The translations under genes were made by a program, and so were the position numbers. A stretch of DNA of 64,000 nucleotides, taken from positions 49,350-113,349 of the forward strand of contig WQZG01000002.1 in NCBI GenBank assembly GCA_009780855.1. Direction: 5' to 3'. Of the stretch, positions 17,327 through 25,902 are shown one piece after another (within the stretch, counting starts at the first letter, position 1; every line of letters begins with the position of its first letter). The notes under the pieces are model-generated. The model saw only the letters and a program-made list of their open reading frames with translations, ran no database searches and was not told where the DNA came from. The DNA is from Treponema sp. (GTDB lineage: Bacteria; Spirochaetota; Spirochaetia; Treponematales; Breznakiellaceae).

Positions 17327-18013
17327 ATGCAAAAAGGCAAGTTCCGCCTAATTATTCTGATTTCTCTTTTTGTCGTTGTTACAGTTATAGTCACAATAAT
17401 TTTTTGGCCCATGATTGTAAAACTGGGTAACCCGGAATACCGCGAGGCCTTTGGAATCTGGGTTAAAGGTCTGGGCGCGGCCGGCGTATTTATCCTGCTT
17501 GGAATTCAGATACTCCAGATTGTAGTCGCGGTAATACCCGGCGGGCCTGTACAATTAATCGCAGGCGCCGCCTATGGTCCTTTTGGCGGCCTGGCCATAA
17601 TCGCCGGAGGCTGCGCCTTAACATCAACCCTTATATTTTTTACTGTAAGAAAATTAGGTCTGCCCCTGCTGCGCAGGTTCTTTGGTGAAAAAGATCTCAA
17701 TACATGGATGTTTTTAAAAGACTCGCGCAAAACAGCCAGGGTGGTTTTTATATTATTCCTGATACCCGGAACTCCAAAAGACCTCCTGACATGGCTGTGC
17801 CCGCTGACCAAACTGACCCTTCCGATGTTTGTTGTGCTTTCAACCCTGGCCAGGATTCCGGCCATGTTCTCTTCCACAGTCATGGGCAGTTCAATTATCG
17901 GGGGAAACTGGAAATTAACGCTGGCGGTTTTTTCGGTAACGGCGGTTATTGGTTTTTTGGGTATGTGGTTTAAGGATAAAATTACTGATAAAATTTCGCA
18001 TAAAGAAACATAA
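17327..18013 (+). CDS. TVP38/TMEM64 (VTT/DedA-like) family membrane protein
   Basis: A 228-residue polytopic inner-membrane protein with the VTT-domain signature VQLIAGAAYGPFGGLAI (about 66-82), preceded by two hydrophobic segments and followed by a G-T-P-K-D-L-L reentrant loop near residue 150. The family is related to DedA and to phospholipid scramblases or flippases such as those moving undecaprenyl phosphate and phosphatidylethanolamine; the substrate here is unknown. It lies just downstream of the P-type ATPase gene with no ribosome site of its own. Confidence 0.85.
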   Translation: MQKGKFRLIILISLFVVVTVIVTIIFWPMIVKLGNPEYREAFGIWVKGLGAAGVFILLGIQILQIVVAVIPGGPVQLIAGAAYGPFGGLAIIAGGCALTSTLIFFTVRKLGLPLLRRFFGEKDLNTWMFLKDSRKTARVVFILFLIPGTPKDLLTWLCPLTKLTLPMFVVLSTLARIPAMFSSTVMGSSIIGGNWKLTLAVFSVTAVIGFLGMWFKDKITDKISHKET

Positions 18014-18050
18014 CCTTGAAACATAATCTTGAAACATAATCTTGTAAAAA

Positions 18051-18274
18051 CAGAAATGAATGCCCAGTCAAAATTATCAAGGGGCCCGGCAGGGGTGAAA
18101 TCCATATAGCCCTCTCACGGATCTTAAATTTTTTGGGATCGCGCTTTTTTTTCCTAATTGTTGGTTTTATTTGGCTAAGACGGTTTAACGTTCATTTTTA
18201 AAGACCATAGGTCGGGCCATACGGATCTTCACCCCCGCCACCCCTCAAGTATTTTATTTGGGCATTCATTTCTG
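18051..18274 (+). repeat. Palindromic intergenic element, copy 1 (two ~75-bp arms)
   Basis: The left arm (18051-18125) starts CAGAAATGAATGCCCA and the right arm (18201-18274) ends with its exact complement TGGGCATTCATTTCTG at 18259-18274. The rest of the arms is complementary with mismatches (AAGGGG, GGGGTGAA, GATC, TATGGCCC blocks). The 75-bp loop between them contains TTGGGATCGCGC and GGCTAAGACGG. Just before it, a 13-bp CTTGAAACATAAT unit is tandemly repeated (18015-18040). The stretch 18014-18574 holds no convincing gene; this element and the next account for it. A MITE-like or structured RNA element is possible. Confidence 0.75.
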
Positions 18275-18354
18275 CCTCTGCTAATTTAATTATTTTTGGA
18301 TTGATTTATTTCAAATTTAAAAAAAATTTAAAACAAAACATAAACCGAAAAATG

Positions 18355-18583
18355 CAGAATTAAATGCTCCCAGGTAAAATTATCGCGGGGTGGTGGGAGA
18401 AAAAATCTGTATGACCCGCCCTATGGTCTCCGTAAATAAATGTTATTACGCCTAAGTGAGTAACAGTAACTATGTGCAACAAACGGCGTTGATCCCAATG
18501 AAACTGAGATCCGTGAGAGGGGCATGCAGATTTTTTTCCCGACGGGCCCCTTAATAATATTCAATTGGGAGCATTTAATTCTG
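18355..18583 (-). repeat. Palindromic intergenic element, copy 2 (inverted relative to copy 1)
   Basis: The left arm (18355-18430) starts CAGAATTAAATGCTCCCA and the right arm (18505-18583) ends with the complement of it. Its right arm, read on the minus strand, matches the left arm of copy 1 (GGGGCCCG and CCTCTCACGGATCT blocks), its left arm matches the right arm of copy 1 (GGGGTGG.GGG and CCTATGGTCT blocks), and its loop is a diverged inverse copy of the copy-1 loop. The pair is therefore one 225-bp unit present twice in opposite orientation. The right end covers the last codons and stop of the PilZ gene. Confidence 0.75.
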
Positions 18584-19324
18584 GGCAGCTATCTTTGACT
18601 GTTTATATATCAATTCCTTCAGCGGTGAATTAATAAGATAATCATTGAGTACCTGCACTTCGTTTTCGGGGAACGAAAGGAACTCCATGGAAATGATCCT
18701 GCCGCTGCGGACCAGCCTGCATTTGGGATTCAGTATGGAATCTCCCACGCGCAGGGAACAATCATTAAAAACTTCGTTAATCATTGTTTTTACCAGGACT
18801 TTGGAATGGTCCGGAAGCAGGGAAACACCGCCGGTTGATATGGTCTTTAGTTCGCCTGTAACCAGGACCAGATCTGCGGGCAGGGCAAATACCATTTTTA
18901 CACGCTGCCAGGGCTGTACTATATAACGCCGGGATCTGCGTTTTTCGTCGGTTGGCAGGTAACGGCACAAGATTTCCTGGATGCGGCCGATTTCCTGCGG
19001 GTTTTCGAGGTTCTCTGTGACTATGGCGCTTACTCCAAGAAACGATGCCTGGGAACTTTCTTCCACGGTAAAATTTTCACCCTTAAGGATAACAATCGGA
19101 CAGGCGCTTTTGGGGCGTTCAGCGCGGACAAACTGGACCATGGTTTTCCAGTGCCTGGGAAAATCCCTTGCGCTGATGATGATTCCCGACGGGTCGGCTT
19201 CGTCGACATTGTCCATTGCTTTTAAGACATTGGAGTATCTTATAATCTCAAACCCGAGAGGTTTTACATAGCGGGTAATTATTTCCAGTGTTTCATCTGA
19301 ACTTAAAACAAGAAGGAGTTTCAT
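18575..19324 (-). CDS. Receiver-like/PilZ domain protein (putative c-di-GMP binding)
   Basis: A 249-residue cytoplasmic protein. The N-terminal 120 residues resemble a CheY-like receiver (MKLLLVLSSDETLEIITRY, then beta strands ending SGIIISARDF and PIVILKG), but the acidic pocket and conserved lysine are not clearly conserved, so phosphorylation is doubtful. From about 132 a PilZ domain follows with the arginine motif RRSRRY and the second motif as TISTGGVSL, where the usual D/N-x-S-x-x-G has T for the acidic residue. It could bind c-di-GMP, possibly weakly. Diguanylate cyclase genes occur elsewhere in the window. The 3' end is overlapped by the arm of a palindromic element. Confidence 0.7.
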   Translation of the reverse strand: MKLLLVLSSDETLEIITRYVKPLGFEIIRYSNVLKAMDNVDEADPSGIIISARDFPRHWKTMVQFVRAERPKSACPIVILKGENFTVEESSQASFLGVSAIVTENLENPQEIGRIQEILCRYLPTDEKRRSRRYIVQPWQRVKMVFALPADLVLVTGELKTISTGGVSLLPDHSKVLVKTMINEVFNDCSLRVGDSILNPKCRLVRSGRIISMEFLSFPENEVQVLNDYLINSPLKELIYKQSKIAAQN

Positions 19325-19349
19325 ATACTGCCTTTTTTCTCAATCGTTT

Positions 19350-20330
19350 TTATTCTGTTCCCAGATTGATTACCGTATAATCAACAATGTTCCATATTCC
19401 GTCTTCGCGCTTAAGGTAATAAGTGTAGCGTTTCTTTTCCGTATAATTGCCTGCCTTAAAATATTCCAGGACAGATACTGTTCCTTCATCAGCATTATAC
19501 ACTGTTCTTTCAATTGTGAAATCCAGGGGGATGGTGGAAATGTCTCCGTCGATTACCGCGCTTTGCAGTTCAGTCCTGTACCTGTCAATCATCATCTGCC
19601 GGCCTTCTTCGGATTCGGCTGCCCACTGCCTCTTGCGGTAAGAGTCGCGGTTGAGCATGGATTCCAAATCCATGTACAGGAAGAATTTTTCCCACTGTTC
19701 TTTTTGTCTTGCCGTAAGCAGGTAACTGACAACTTCGTCCGGCGGGATTTTTTCCCTGACCAGAACCGCGTTGGTCTGGACATCCAGGGCGGCAACAACC
19801 CCATCCGGCCCCGGGATTGGCGGAAACCTTATGTTAAGGCTAAGGCGGTTGGACAAAAGCGCCGACTGCTGCATAACAGCCAGGGATGAATAATATTCGG
19901 GTTTGTAGAGTTCGGGGTAAATCCTGGCCTGCACTATATAGGCACCGCTGTTGGCGATAAAGTTGTAATCCCGCAGATTTTCATAAAATGAAAAAGACTC
20001 ACCGGCTTCCACAAGGACTTCCCTGAAGTATACAGACTGGCTCTGGCTGCGTTTCCTCATAAGTAAATCTGAAATTTCCACCGGTCTGTTGGTTGTGGTC
20101 CGGACATCAAAATCCAGGGAAAAAGCCCTTTCGTCGGCCAGTTTGAACCGGTAAGGGTCCGGCCCCCTGTTGGTCAGGGTAATTTCGATCCAGATGGGAT
20201 CTGAGTCCAGGTAATAAATTTTCATGTCGCGGTACCTTATGGAAACATTGATATCCGCGGCAGTCAGTACCGATGTAACCGCAAAAAACATTAAAAAAAC
20301 AGGTATAAGGGCTGTTTTATACTTCACCAT
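19350..20330 (-). CDS. Secreted hypothetical protein
   Basis: A 326-residue protein with a signal peptide (1-24, cleavage after VLTAA). Residues 25-170 look like an immunoglobulin-like beta domain (IEITLTNRGPDPYRFKL, GAYIVQARIYPELY), and the C-terminal part (about 205-326) has helices followed by beta strands ending YYLKREDGIWNIVDY, reminiscent of NTF2-like folds. ATG is preceded by GGAG at good spacing. It is transcribed divergently from mfd and lies upstream of the PilZ gene on the same strand with a 25-base gap. Family and function are not recognised. Confidence 0.7.
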   Translation of the reverse strand: MVKYKTALIPVFLMFFAVTSVLTAADINVSIRYRDMKIYYLDSDPIWIEITLTNRGPDPYRFKLADERAFSLDFDVRTTTNRPVEISDLLMRKRSQSQSVYFREVLVEAGESFSFYENLRDYNFIANSGAYIVQARIYPELYKPEYYSSLAVMQQSALLSNRLSLNIRFPPIPGPDGVVAALDVQTNAVLVREKIPPDEVVSYLLTARQKEQWEKFFLYMDLESMLNRDSYRKRQWAAESEEGRQMMIDRYRTELQSAVIDGDISTIPLDFTIERTVYNADEGTVSVLEYFKAGNYTEKKRYTYYLKREDGIWNIVDYTVINLGTE

Positions 20331-20368
20331 ATTTCTCCATTTCTATATTATAGAATCGGTACATAAGC

Positions 20369-23300
20369 ATGAATACCTTATCCCTTCCTCACCTTATAAA
20401 ACGGACCGCCCCCGGTACAGCCGGTATAGTACAGGCCTGTAAAAACGGTAATTTCCCCCTGGAAATCGACGCCAGCGAAGGCGCTTTTACGGCTTTGCTT
20501 CTGGCCGGGCTGTATAAAAACTGCGGCGGCAATTTTCTTGTTGTAACAGCAACCGACAACGAAGCCGCCCTTGCCGCAGGCGATCTTGAAACCGCAGGCC
20601 TAAAACCCCGTATTTTTCCCTGGTGGGGAACCGTACCTTACCGCGACGCGCCTCCGTTTTCCGCGGTTTTTGGCGAAAGGACTAATATCCTGTCTGCGCT
20701 TGCGGCCGGGAACCCGGAAATAATTATCGCCAGCCAGCGCGCCTTCCTCAATTACCTGCCGCCAAAGGACTACATCAGCGGACTTTTGGTCAGGCTTAAG
20801 GTCGGCGGAACCATTGATACGCATAATCTTGCCGAAACTTTGATAGCTTATGGTTATACCAGGGTTCCCCGCGTCCAGGTTCAGGGTGAATTTGCCCTCC
20901 GCGGCGAAGTTCTGGATATACTGATGGGCGGCGACGAAGATGCCTGCCGTATCCTTTTTGATTTTGACAAAATCGAATCAATCAGGCCGTTTGACCCGGT
21001 TGACCAGAGCACCGGAAACCGCAAACCCCTGCAGGAACTCGTTTTAAGGCCGCTGCGGGAAGTCGTCTGGACAGACACCCGGATTGACGCGCTGTCGGCA
21101 AATCTTGATACGTTTGAAGAGTTTTCCGCCGGTTCGCTGACCAGAGATTTAGCCGGTTCGCCGGCCGCGGAACTGCCGGCTGCGGAGCTGCCAATTATCG
21201 AAGAACTCATTGCCCGCAAAACCGCTGCGGGAGAGGAAATGTTTTTTCCCCTTGCCTTTGAAAAACCCTGTCTGCTCTCTGATTATTTTGGACCCCAGGA
21301 TACTGTTTTTTTTATCGACCGTGAGCGGCTCGATAACGGAGCCGAAGCACTTGACCGGGAATATAAAAGCCTTTATTCCAGGGCCCGCCGCGATAAATCC
21401 ATTGTACCTGCCCCCAGCCGCCTGCTTGCGGATTTTTTTGAAGTTGTAAAAAGTATTGAACGCAAAGTATCGTTTATGACCCTAAAGGGAAGCGGTGAGG
21501 AAGGAGCGGTACGGCTATCGGCGGGGTGTGAGCCGCCGCGCAGTTTCTTCGGCAACATTGATTATTTAAGGGATGAATTTGGCGCCCTTTCCAAACAGGG
21601 CTGGGAACTTGCTGTAGCCGCGGAGTCGGAAGTCCAGGCAGCCCGTCTTGCCGAGCTGCTAAGGGAAGAAAACGCCCTGGTGGGAGCGCTGCCGTTTTCT
21701 TCGGGTTTTACCCATCCTGATATCAAGCTTATGCTTATCCAGGAAAATGAAATTTTCGGCCGCCGCCGCCGTCCGCCCAAATCTTTAAAAACGGTAAGAT
21801 CGGCGGCCATTGATACCTTTATCGAACTCAACCCCGGCGATTATGTTGTCCACATCAATTACGGCATAGGGCATTTCAAGGGCATAGAACGCATACGGGC
21901 GCTGGGCCACGAACGCGATTATATCAAGCTTGAGTACCAGGATGAGGAAACTGTTTTTGTTCCCATCGAGCAGGTCAACCTTGTTCAGCGTTATATCGGC
22001 AGCGAGGGGAATCCGCCGCGGCTGGACAAGCTTGGTTCCAAAAGCTGGGAGAACCGCAAGGACAGGGTTAAAAAATCCGTTGAGGACATCGCGGAGAAAC
22101 TACTGGTTCTTTATTCCAAACGCAGGCAGTCGCAGGGTTTCGCTTTTCCAAAGGACAGCGAATGGCAGACCATGTTTGAAGCGGCTTTTCCCTTCGAGGA
22201 AACCGAAGACCAGCTCCGCTGTGTCGAGGAGATCAAGGCCGACATGGAAAGCCCCCATCCCATGGACAGACTGGTCTGCGGCGATGTAGGTTTCGGCAAG
22301 ACAGAAGTCGCGGTGCGCGCCTGTTTCAAGGCAGTAATGGGCGGCAGGCAGGCCGCGTTTCTGGCGCCCACAACAATTCTGGCGGAGCAGCACTACGAAA
22401 ATTTCAGGGAGAGGTTCAGCCAGTTTCCGGTCAAACTGGCCATGCTTTCCCGTTTTGTGGAAGACAAGCAGGTTAAAAAAATTCTTGTTGATCTTAAAAA
22501 CGGCGATATTGATTTGCTTATCGGAACCCACCGTATTATTCAGAAGGATGTGGTTTTTAAAAACCTGGGATTTATCGTTATTGACGAGGAGCAGCGTTTC
22601 GGCGTCAAGGACAAGGAGCGTCTCAAGGAGCTTAAAAACAACGTCGATTGCCTGACGCTTACCGCCACCCCGATCCCGCGAACCCTCCACATGAGCCTTC
22701 TTAAAATACGGGATATGAGCCTTCTCGCAACCCCGCCGGAGAACCGGCATCCGATTGAAACTGTAATAGACGGCTGGAACGAAGACCGGGTTGCAGCGGC
22801 AATACGGCGCGAAGTTGAACGGGGGGGCCAGGTTTTTTATCTGCACAACCGAATTCAGGATTTACAGGAAACCCGCATAAGGCTTGAGAAGATGGTGCCG
22901 GAAATGCTTATCGAAACCGCGCACGGCCAAATGGACACGAGGGAACTGGAAGATGTAATGCACCGTTTTGTGCACGGCGGTTTCCATGTTCTTGTTTCGA
23001 CGACCATTATCGAAAACGGCATAGACATTCCCAATGTCAACACAATAATAATTGACCGGGCCGACATGTACGGCGTGTCGCAGCTCTACCAGCTCCGGGG
23101 CAGGGTAGGGCGATCCGACCGGGTCGCTTTCGCGTACCTGTTCTATCCGGAGAACAAGGCCCTTAGCGAAGTTGCCATGAAGCGGCTCCAGGTAATTTCG
23201 GACTTTACCGAACTGGGATCCGGTTTTAAAATTGCGATGAAGGACATGGAAATCCGGGGCGCCGGCAACCTGCTCGGCCGCGAACAGTCCGGCGATATTT

Positions 23301-23824
23301 ATTCAGTAGGTTTTGATCTCTATCTGCGCCTGCTTGACGAAGCTGTCCACCGCCTGGAAGACGAACACTACGAGGCCGAGACCGAAACTTTAATGGAACT
23401 CGAATACTCCGGATTTATCCCCGACGCCTACATCGACTCTGCCCAGGAAAAAATGGAATTTTACAAAAAAGTCGCCTCCATAAGGCTGCGCGAAGAACTG
23501 GAGCGCGTGTATGCCGAACTGCTCGACCGTTTTGGACCGCTGCCTGATGAGGCCGCCTCACTTCTCAGCCTTGCCGAGCTCCGCATCATCTGCCGCGAAC
23601 TTTCGATCTCGGCGCTCAAGGAAAAGAACGGCATGGTACAGGCTGAATTTTCCAAAGTCTCAAAAATTAAAGTCGAGCGCCTGCTCCGTTTAATGAAGGA
23701 ATCCGGAGGTAAAATTAAACTCGATCCAAAGCGGCCCAACGTTGTAATTTTTACCGCCGGCAATATTGGTTTAAAAGAAAAGAGCGAGTTTATCCGCGAA
23801 AAGCTCGCGGCTCTCGCGGGGTAA
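20369..23824 (+). CDS. mfd: Transcription-repair coupling factor Mfd
   Basis: Removes RNA polymerase stalled at DNA lesions and recruits UvrABC. The 1151-residue protein has the UvrB-like N-terminal region (WWGTVPYRDAPPFSAVFGERT), the RNA-polymerase-interaction domain (NPGDYVVHINYGIGHFKGIE), the SF2 translocase with Walker A GDVGFGKTEVA, DEEQ box (VIDEEQRFG), the TLTATPIPRTLHMSL motif and the second RecA domain with QLRGRVGRSDR, and the C-terminal TRCF domain. Length is normal. There is no Shine-Dalgarno sequence; a TATTAT at 20346-20351 would start the message about eleven bases before the ATG. Confidence 0.97.
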   Translation: MNTLSLPHLIKRTAPGTAGIVQACKNGNFPLEIDASEGAFTALLLAGLYKNCGGNFLVVTATDNEAALAAGDLETAGLKPRIFPWWGTVPYRDAPPFSAVFGERTNILSALAAGNPEIIIASQRAFLNYLPPKDYISGLLVRLKVGGTIDTHNLAETLIAYGYTRVPRVQVQGEFALRGEVLDILMGGDEDACRILFDFDKIESIRPFDPVDQSTGNRKPLQELVLRPLREVVWTDTRIDALSANLDTFEEFSAGSLTRDLAGSPAAELPAAELPIIEELIARKTAAGEEMFFPLAFEKPCLLSDYFGPQDTVFFIDRERLDNGAEALDREYKSLYSRARRDKSIVPAPSRLLADFFEVVKSIERKVSFMTLKGSGEEGAVRLSAGCEPPRSFFGNIDYLRDEFGALSKQGWELAVAAESEVQAARLAELLREENALVGALPFSSGFTHPDIKLMLIQENEIFGRRRRPPKSLKTVRSAAIDTFIELNPGDYVVHINYGIGHFKGIERIRALGHERDYIKLEYQDEETVFVPIEQVNLVQRYIGSEGNPPRLDKLGSKSWENRKDRVKKSVEDIAEKLLVLYSKRRQSQGFAFPKDSEWQTMFEAAFPFEETEDQLRCVEEIKADMESPHPMDRLVCGDVGFGKTEVAVRACFKAVMGGRQAAFLAPTTILAEQHYENFRERFSQFPVKLAMLSRFVEDKQVKKILVDLKNGDIDLLIGTHRIIQKDVVFKNLGFIVIDEEQRFGVKDKERLKELKNNVDCLTLTATPIPRTLHMSLLKIRDMSLLATPPENRHPIETVIDGWNEDRVAAAIRREVERGGQVFYLHNRIQDLQETRIRLEKMVPEMLIETAHGQMDTRELEDVMHRFVHGGFHVLVSTTIIENGIDIPNVNTIIIDRADMYGVSQLYQLRGRVGRSDRVAFAYLFYPENKALSEVAMKRLQVISDFTELGSGFKIAMKDMEIRGAGNLLGREQSGDIYSVGFDLYLRLLDEAVHRLEDEHYEAETETLMELEYSGFIPDAYIDSAQEKMEFYKKVASIRLREELERVYAELLDRFGPLPDEAASLLSLAELRIICRELSISALKEKNGMVQAEFSKVSKIKVERLLRLMKESGGKIKLDPKRPNVVIFTAGNIGLKEKSEFIREKLAALAG

Positions 23825-23825
23825 T

Positions 23826-23886
23826 ATGCAAATGAGAAAAGAAAAAAGAAAAATGAGAAAAGGGAAGAGGGAAAAGAAAAAAGATA
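23826..23886. repeat. Polypurine intergenic repeat, copy 2
   Basis: The gap between mfd and the HAD gene is almost pure purine (AAATGAGAAAAGAAAAAAG, AATGAGAAAAGGGAAGAGGG and similar). It shares the AAATGAGAAA unit with the repeats at 1473-1632 and 56285-56440 but lacks the pyrimidine arm. It may also provide the ribosome-binding purines for the following gene. Confidence 0.45.
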
Positions 23887-24507
23887 ATGCAAATTAAAGC
23901 TGTTGCTTTTGACTACGGTAAAGTGATTTGTATGCCGCCCGACGGTTCTGTCTGGAAAAAAATCGCTTCGCTTGCAGGGATCGGGTGGGACGTTATCGAT
24001 CCTGTTTACCGCAGATACCGCCTTGATTACGATCGCGGCAAATTTGATGCGGCTGGTTTTTACAAAAAAATTATGGATGAACTGCGCATTAATGTTGATG
24101 ATGACCAAACACTAAAAGCGATGGGAGAACTCGATCTGGGAAGCTGGAAAAATATTAATCCGCAGACAGTACGATTAATGGAGGAGTTAAAAAATTCCTG
24201 CCTTCTTGTGGCGATCCTTTCAAATATGCCGTACGATTTTTTATCTCAAGCCAGAAAACAAATACCGGTTTTTTCCCTTCCCCAAATTAGCGTTTTTTCC
24301 TGCGAAGCCGGAGCAGTTAAACCAGAAAAAGAAATTTACCAATTTCTGCTTGGGCGTTTAAAGTGCCGGGCAGGGGAGGTTGTTTTTTTTGACGATCTGC
24401 CGGAGAATATAGAAGGCGCCGCCGCGGTTGGAATAAACGCCAGACTCTGGGTTGATATCAAAAAAGCGCGCGGGGACTTAAGGGAATTGGGTATTAATTT
24501 AAACTGA
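23887..24507 (+). CDS. HAD-superfamily hydrolase (YihX-like, subfamily IA)
   Basis: A 206-residue cytoplasmic phosphatase-type protein. HAD motif I is VAFDYGKVI (residues 6-14), of the FD-x-G-x-V type seen in YihX-like sugar phosphatases; motif II is the serine in VAILSNMP (about 106-113), motif III the lysine in GAVKPEKEIY, and motif IV FFDDLPEN (about 166-173) with the acidic pair. A helical cap lies between motifs I and II. Substrate cannot be read from sequence; glucose-1-phosphate or FMN-like phosphates are known for relatives. It lies 30 bases before plsC on the same strand. Confidence 0.82.
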   Translation: MQIKAVAFDYGKVICMPPDGSVWKKIASLAGIGWDVIDPVYRRYRLDYDRGKFDAAGFYKKIMDELRINVDDDQTLKAMGELDLGSWKNINPQTVRLMEELKNSCLLVAILSNMPYDFLSQARKQIPVFSLPQISVFSCEAGAVKPEKEIYQFLLGRLKCRAGEVVFFDDLPENIEGAAAVGINARLWVDIKKARGDLRELGINLN

Positions 24508-24537
24508 CCTCCGGCAGTCAGCAAAACAGGAGCAGCA

Positions 24538-25281
24538 GTGTTAACAATAAGAACCATCTTCGTTTTTATAATCGTATGTGTTTCAGTAGTTATATTATTC
24601 CCGGTGGGAGCAATTGCTCTTTTTTTAAGTCTTTTTGGATTAAAGAAACCAATGTCCCATTTTACCTACAGGCTGGCCCAGGGCTGGGCAAGATCGCTGC
24701 TCTTTTTGTCCGGCGCAAAAGTAACCGTTGCCGGCCGCGGGAATATTCCAAAAACCGGCGGCGTCTGCCTGGTCAGCAATCACGGCAGCATTTTTGACAT
24801 CGTACTCAATCTCGCGTATGTAGGCCGGCCCTTTGGTTTTATCGCAAAAAAAGAACTATTGCTGATCCCGTTTTTGGATGCCTGGATTGCCATCCTCGGC
24901 GGCCTTTTTATCGACCGCAAAGATCTGCGTAAAGGCCTCAAGACAATCAACCTTGGTGCCGAACGCCTTAAAAAGGGCGGCGGAATCTTAATCTTCCCGG
25001 AAGGCCACCGTTCCAAAACCGGCAAGCTCCTTCCCTTTAGGCCCGGCTCCTTCAGGCTTGCCACCCAGTCCGGAGTCCCGATTATCCCTGTAGCAATAAA
25101 GAACAGCCAGGAGTTCTTTGAAAAGAATCTCCGTTTTAATCCGGTTCCCCTGCACATTGAATACTGCGCTCCCTTTGCCGTCCAGGACCTGCCGCCGGAG
25201 AGCCGCAAACAATATTTGTCAGATGAGATACAGAGGATTATTCAGACTGCGCTGGATAAAGACTTAGCAAGCATTGAGTGA
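24538..25281 (+). CDS. plsC: 1-acyl-sn-glycerol-3-phosphate acyltransferase
   Basis: Makes phosphatidic acid from lysophosphatidic acid at the inner membrane. An N-terminal membrane segment (about 6-33) precedes the acyltransferase motifs: NH-x4-D as N81-H82-G-S-I-F-D87, FIDRKDL (motif II, about 124-130), and E155-G-H-R-S (motif III, normally EGTRS, here H157), followed by PFRPGSF and VPIIPVAI (motif IV). Length 247 is normal. Start is GTG at 24538 with CAGGAG upstream. Follows the HAD gene. Confidence 0.92.
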   Translation: MLTIRTIFVFIIVCVSVVILFPVGAIALFLSLFGLKKPMSHFTYRLAQGWARSLLFLSGAKVTVAGRGNIPKTGGVCLVSNHGSIFDIVLNLAYVGRPFGFIAKKELLLIPFLDAWIAILGGLFIDRKDLRKGLKTINLGAERLKKGGGILIFPEGHRSKTGKLLPFRPGSFRLATQSGVPIIPVAIKNSQEFFEKNLRFNPVPLHIEYCAPFAVQDLPPESRKQYLSDEIQRIIQTALDKDLASIE

Positions 25282-25294
25282 TGAAGAACTAATT

Positions 25295-25525
25295 TTATGC
25301 AGAAGCAGTGAGTTCGTTACTGATAAGTTCATGGATGACTTCTTCCGGTGTCTGTCTGGTAGCAAGTGCTTTGGAAGTGATGTATTCAGCAGAAAAATCA
25401 TCCAGCATTATCATTTTGAAACCTTTTCGGGCAGTAATTCCTTTAATATTTGGATTTATTTTAGGAGTAGTTCTGGTTAACAGTTCATCAAGAGCATCTG
25501 CTTCTTCTTCTGTCATTTCAACCAT
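25295..25525 (-). CDS. Putative type II antitoxin paired with the BrnT-like toxin
   Basis: A 76-residue acidic protein, MVEMTEEEADALDELLTRT..., with a C-terminal half (TSKALATRQTPEEVIHELI) resembling short helical antitoxins that accompany small DUF4258/BrnT-like toxins; this matches a pattern I remember for such antitoxins, not a computed hit. It starts 13 bases after the toxin stop with GGAG before the ATG, so toxin and antitoxin form one operon in toxin-first order, as in BrnTA systems. Its 3' end faces plsC convergently. Confidence 0.65.
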   Translation of the reverse strand: MVEMTEEEADALDELLTRTTPKINPNIKGITARKGFKMIMLDDFSAEYITSKALATRQTPEEVIHELISNELTASA

Positions 25526-25537
25526 ATATTATATCTC

Positions 25538-25792
25538 CTAGTCTTGATTTCGCAACATACGGAAAACCTTTCGGCACTTCATAGCATGAAATACATGAGC
25601 GGTATATTCATCAATGAGATTATACATGACTTCAAGCATATTACCTCTTGTATCAAATCCAGTTAACAGGAACTTGTTGTCATAACCTTCAATGAGACCA
25701 TCAAACAATGGGTGCGAAAAAGCGCTTTGAATATCTTCTTTCGCAACACCGTGTTTGAATGCAGACCCATTAAAATTATAATTGGTAAGCAC
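25538..25792 (-). CDS. BrnT/DUF4258-like toxin
   Basis: An 84-residue protein beginning VLTNYNFNGSAFKHGVA. The motif order FKHGVAKEDIQSAFSHPL, LLTGFDTRGNMLEVMYN and HAMKCRKVFRML is typical of small RelE-fold BrnT/DUF4258 toxins that cleave RNA. A longer frame would begin at ATG 25828, but that ATG overlaps a -35 box; a TTGTTA-17-TATAAT promoter places transcription start at GTG 25792, so I take the GTG as a leaderless start. It is followed at once by the antitoxin gene. That it is an RNase toxin is a family-based inference. Confidence 0.65.
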   Translation of the reverse strand: MLTNYNFNGSAFKHGVAKEDIQSAFSHPLFDGLIEGYDNKFLLTGFDTRGNMLEVMYNLIDEYTAHVFHAMKCRKVFRMLRNQD

Positions 25793-25799
25793 ATTTTTT

Positions 25800-25828
25800 A
25801 TTATACTGCACAACAAAATTTTTAACAA
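25800..25828 (-). promoter_or_regulatory. Promoter of toxin-antitoxin operon
   Basis: On the minus strand TTGTTA (25828-25823), exactly 17 bp, then a perfect TATAAT (25805-25800). Seven bases further downstream is the GTG at 25792. Spacing and -10 are consensus, and they make the upstream in-frame ATG untranslatable as a start. Confidence 0.65.
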
Positions 25829-25838
25829 GCTAACACGA

Positions 25839-25901
25839 TATTGAGATGCGGTTTTGCTTTGATTTTATGGATTATTTTTTAAATAATTTTTGTTGTATTG
25901 C
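25839..25901 (-). repeat. 63-bp direct repeat, copy 1 (upstream of toxin)
   Basis: The stretch ATTGAGATGCGGTTTTGC...TTGATTTTAT...GTTGTATTGC is repeated with a few changes at 27298-27360. Copy 1 lies directly upstream of the toxin promoter, copy 2 directly upstream of the Rpn gene, both in the same orientation. The two bound the HigA-Rpn segment, so they could be a duplicated promoter region or the scar of an insertion; recombination between them would delete about 1.46 kb. Confidence 0.7.
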
Positions 25902-25902
25902 A

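Noticed and set aside
22100..22846. 248-codon open frame on the minus strand inside mfd
   Set aside because: Fully antisense to conserved Mfd helicase motifs; its protein has no recognisable features and no ribosome site.
25308..25541. 77-codon plus-strand frame over the antitoxin
   Set aside because: Antisense to the antitoxin gene; the minus-strand pair has correct order, ribosome site and promoter.
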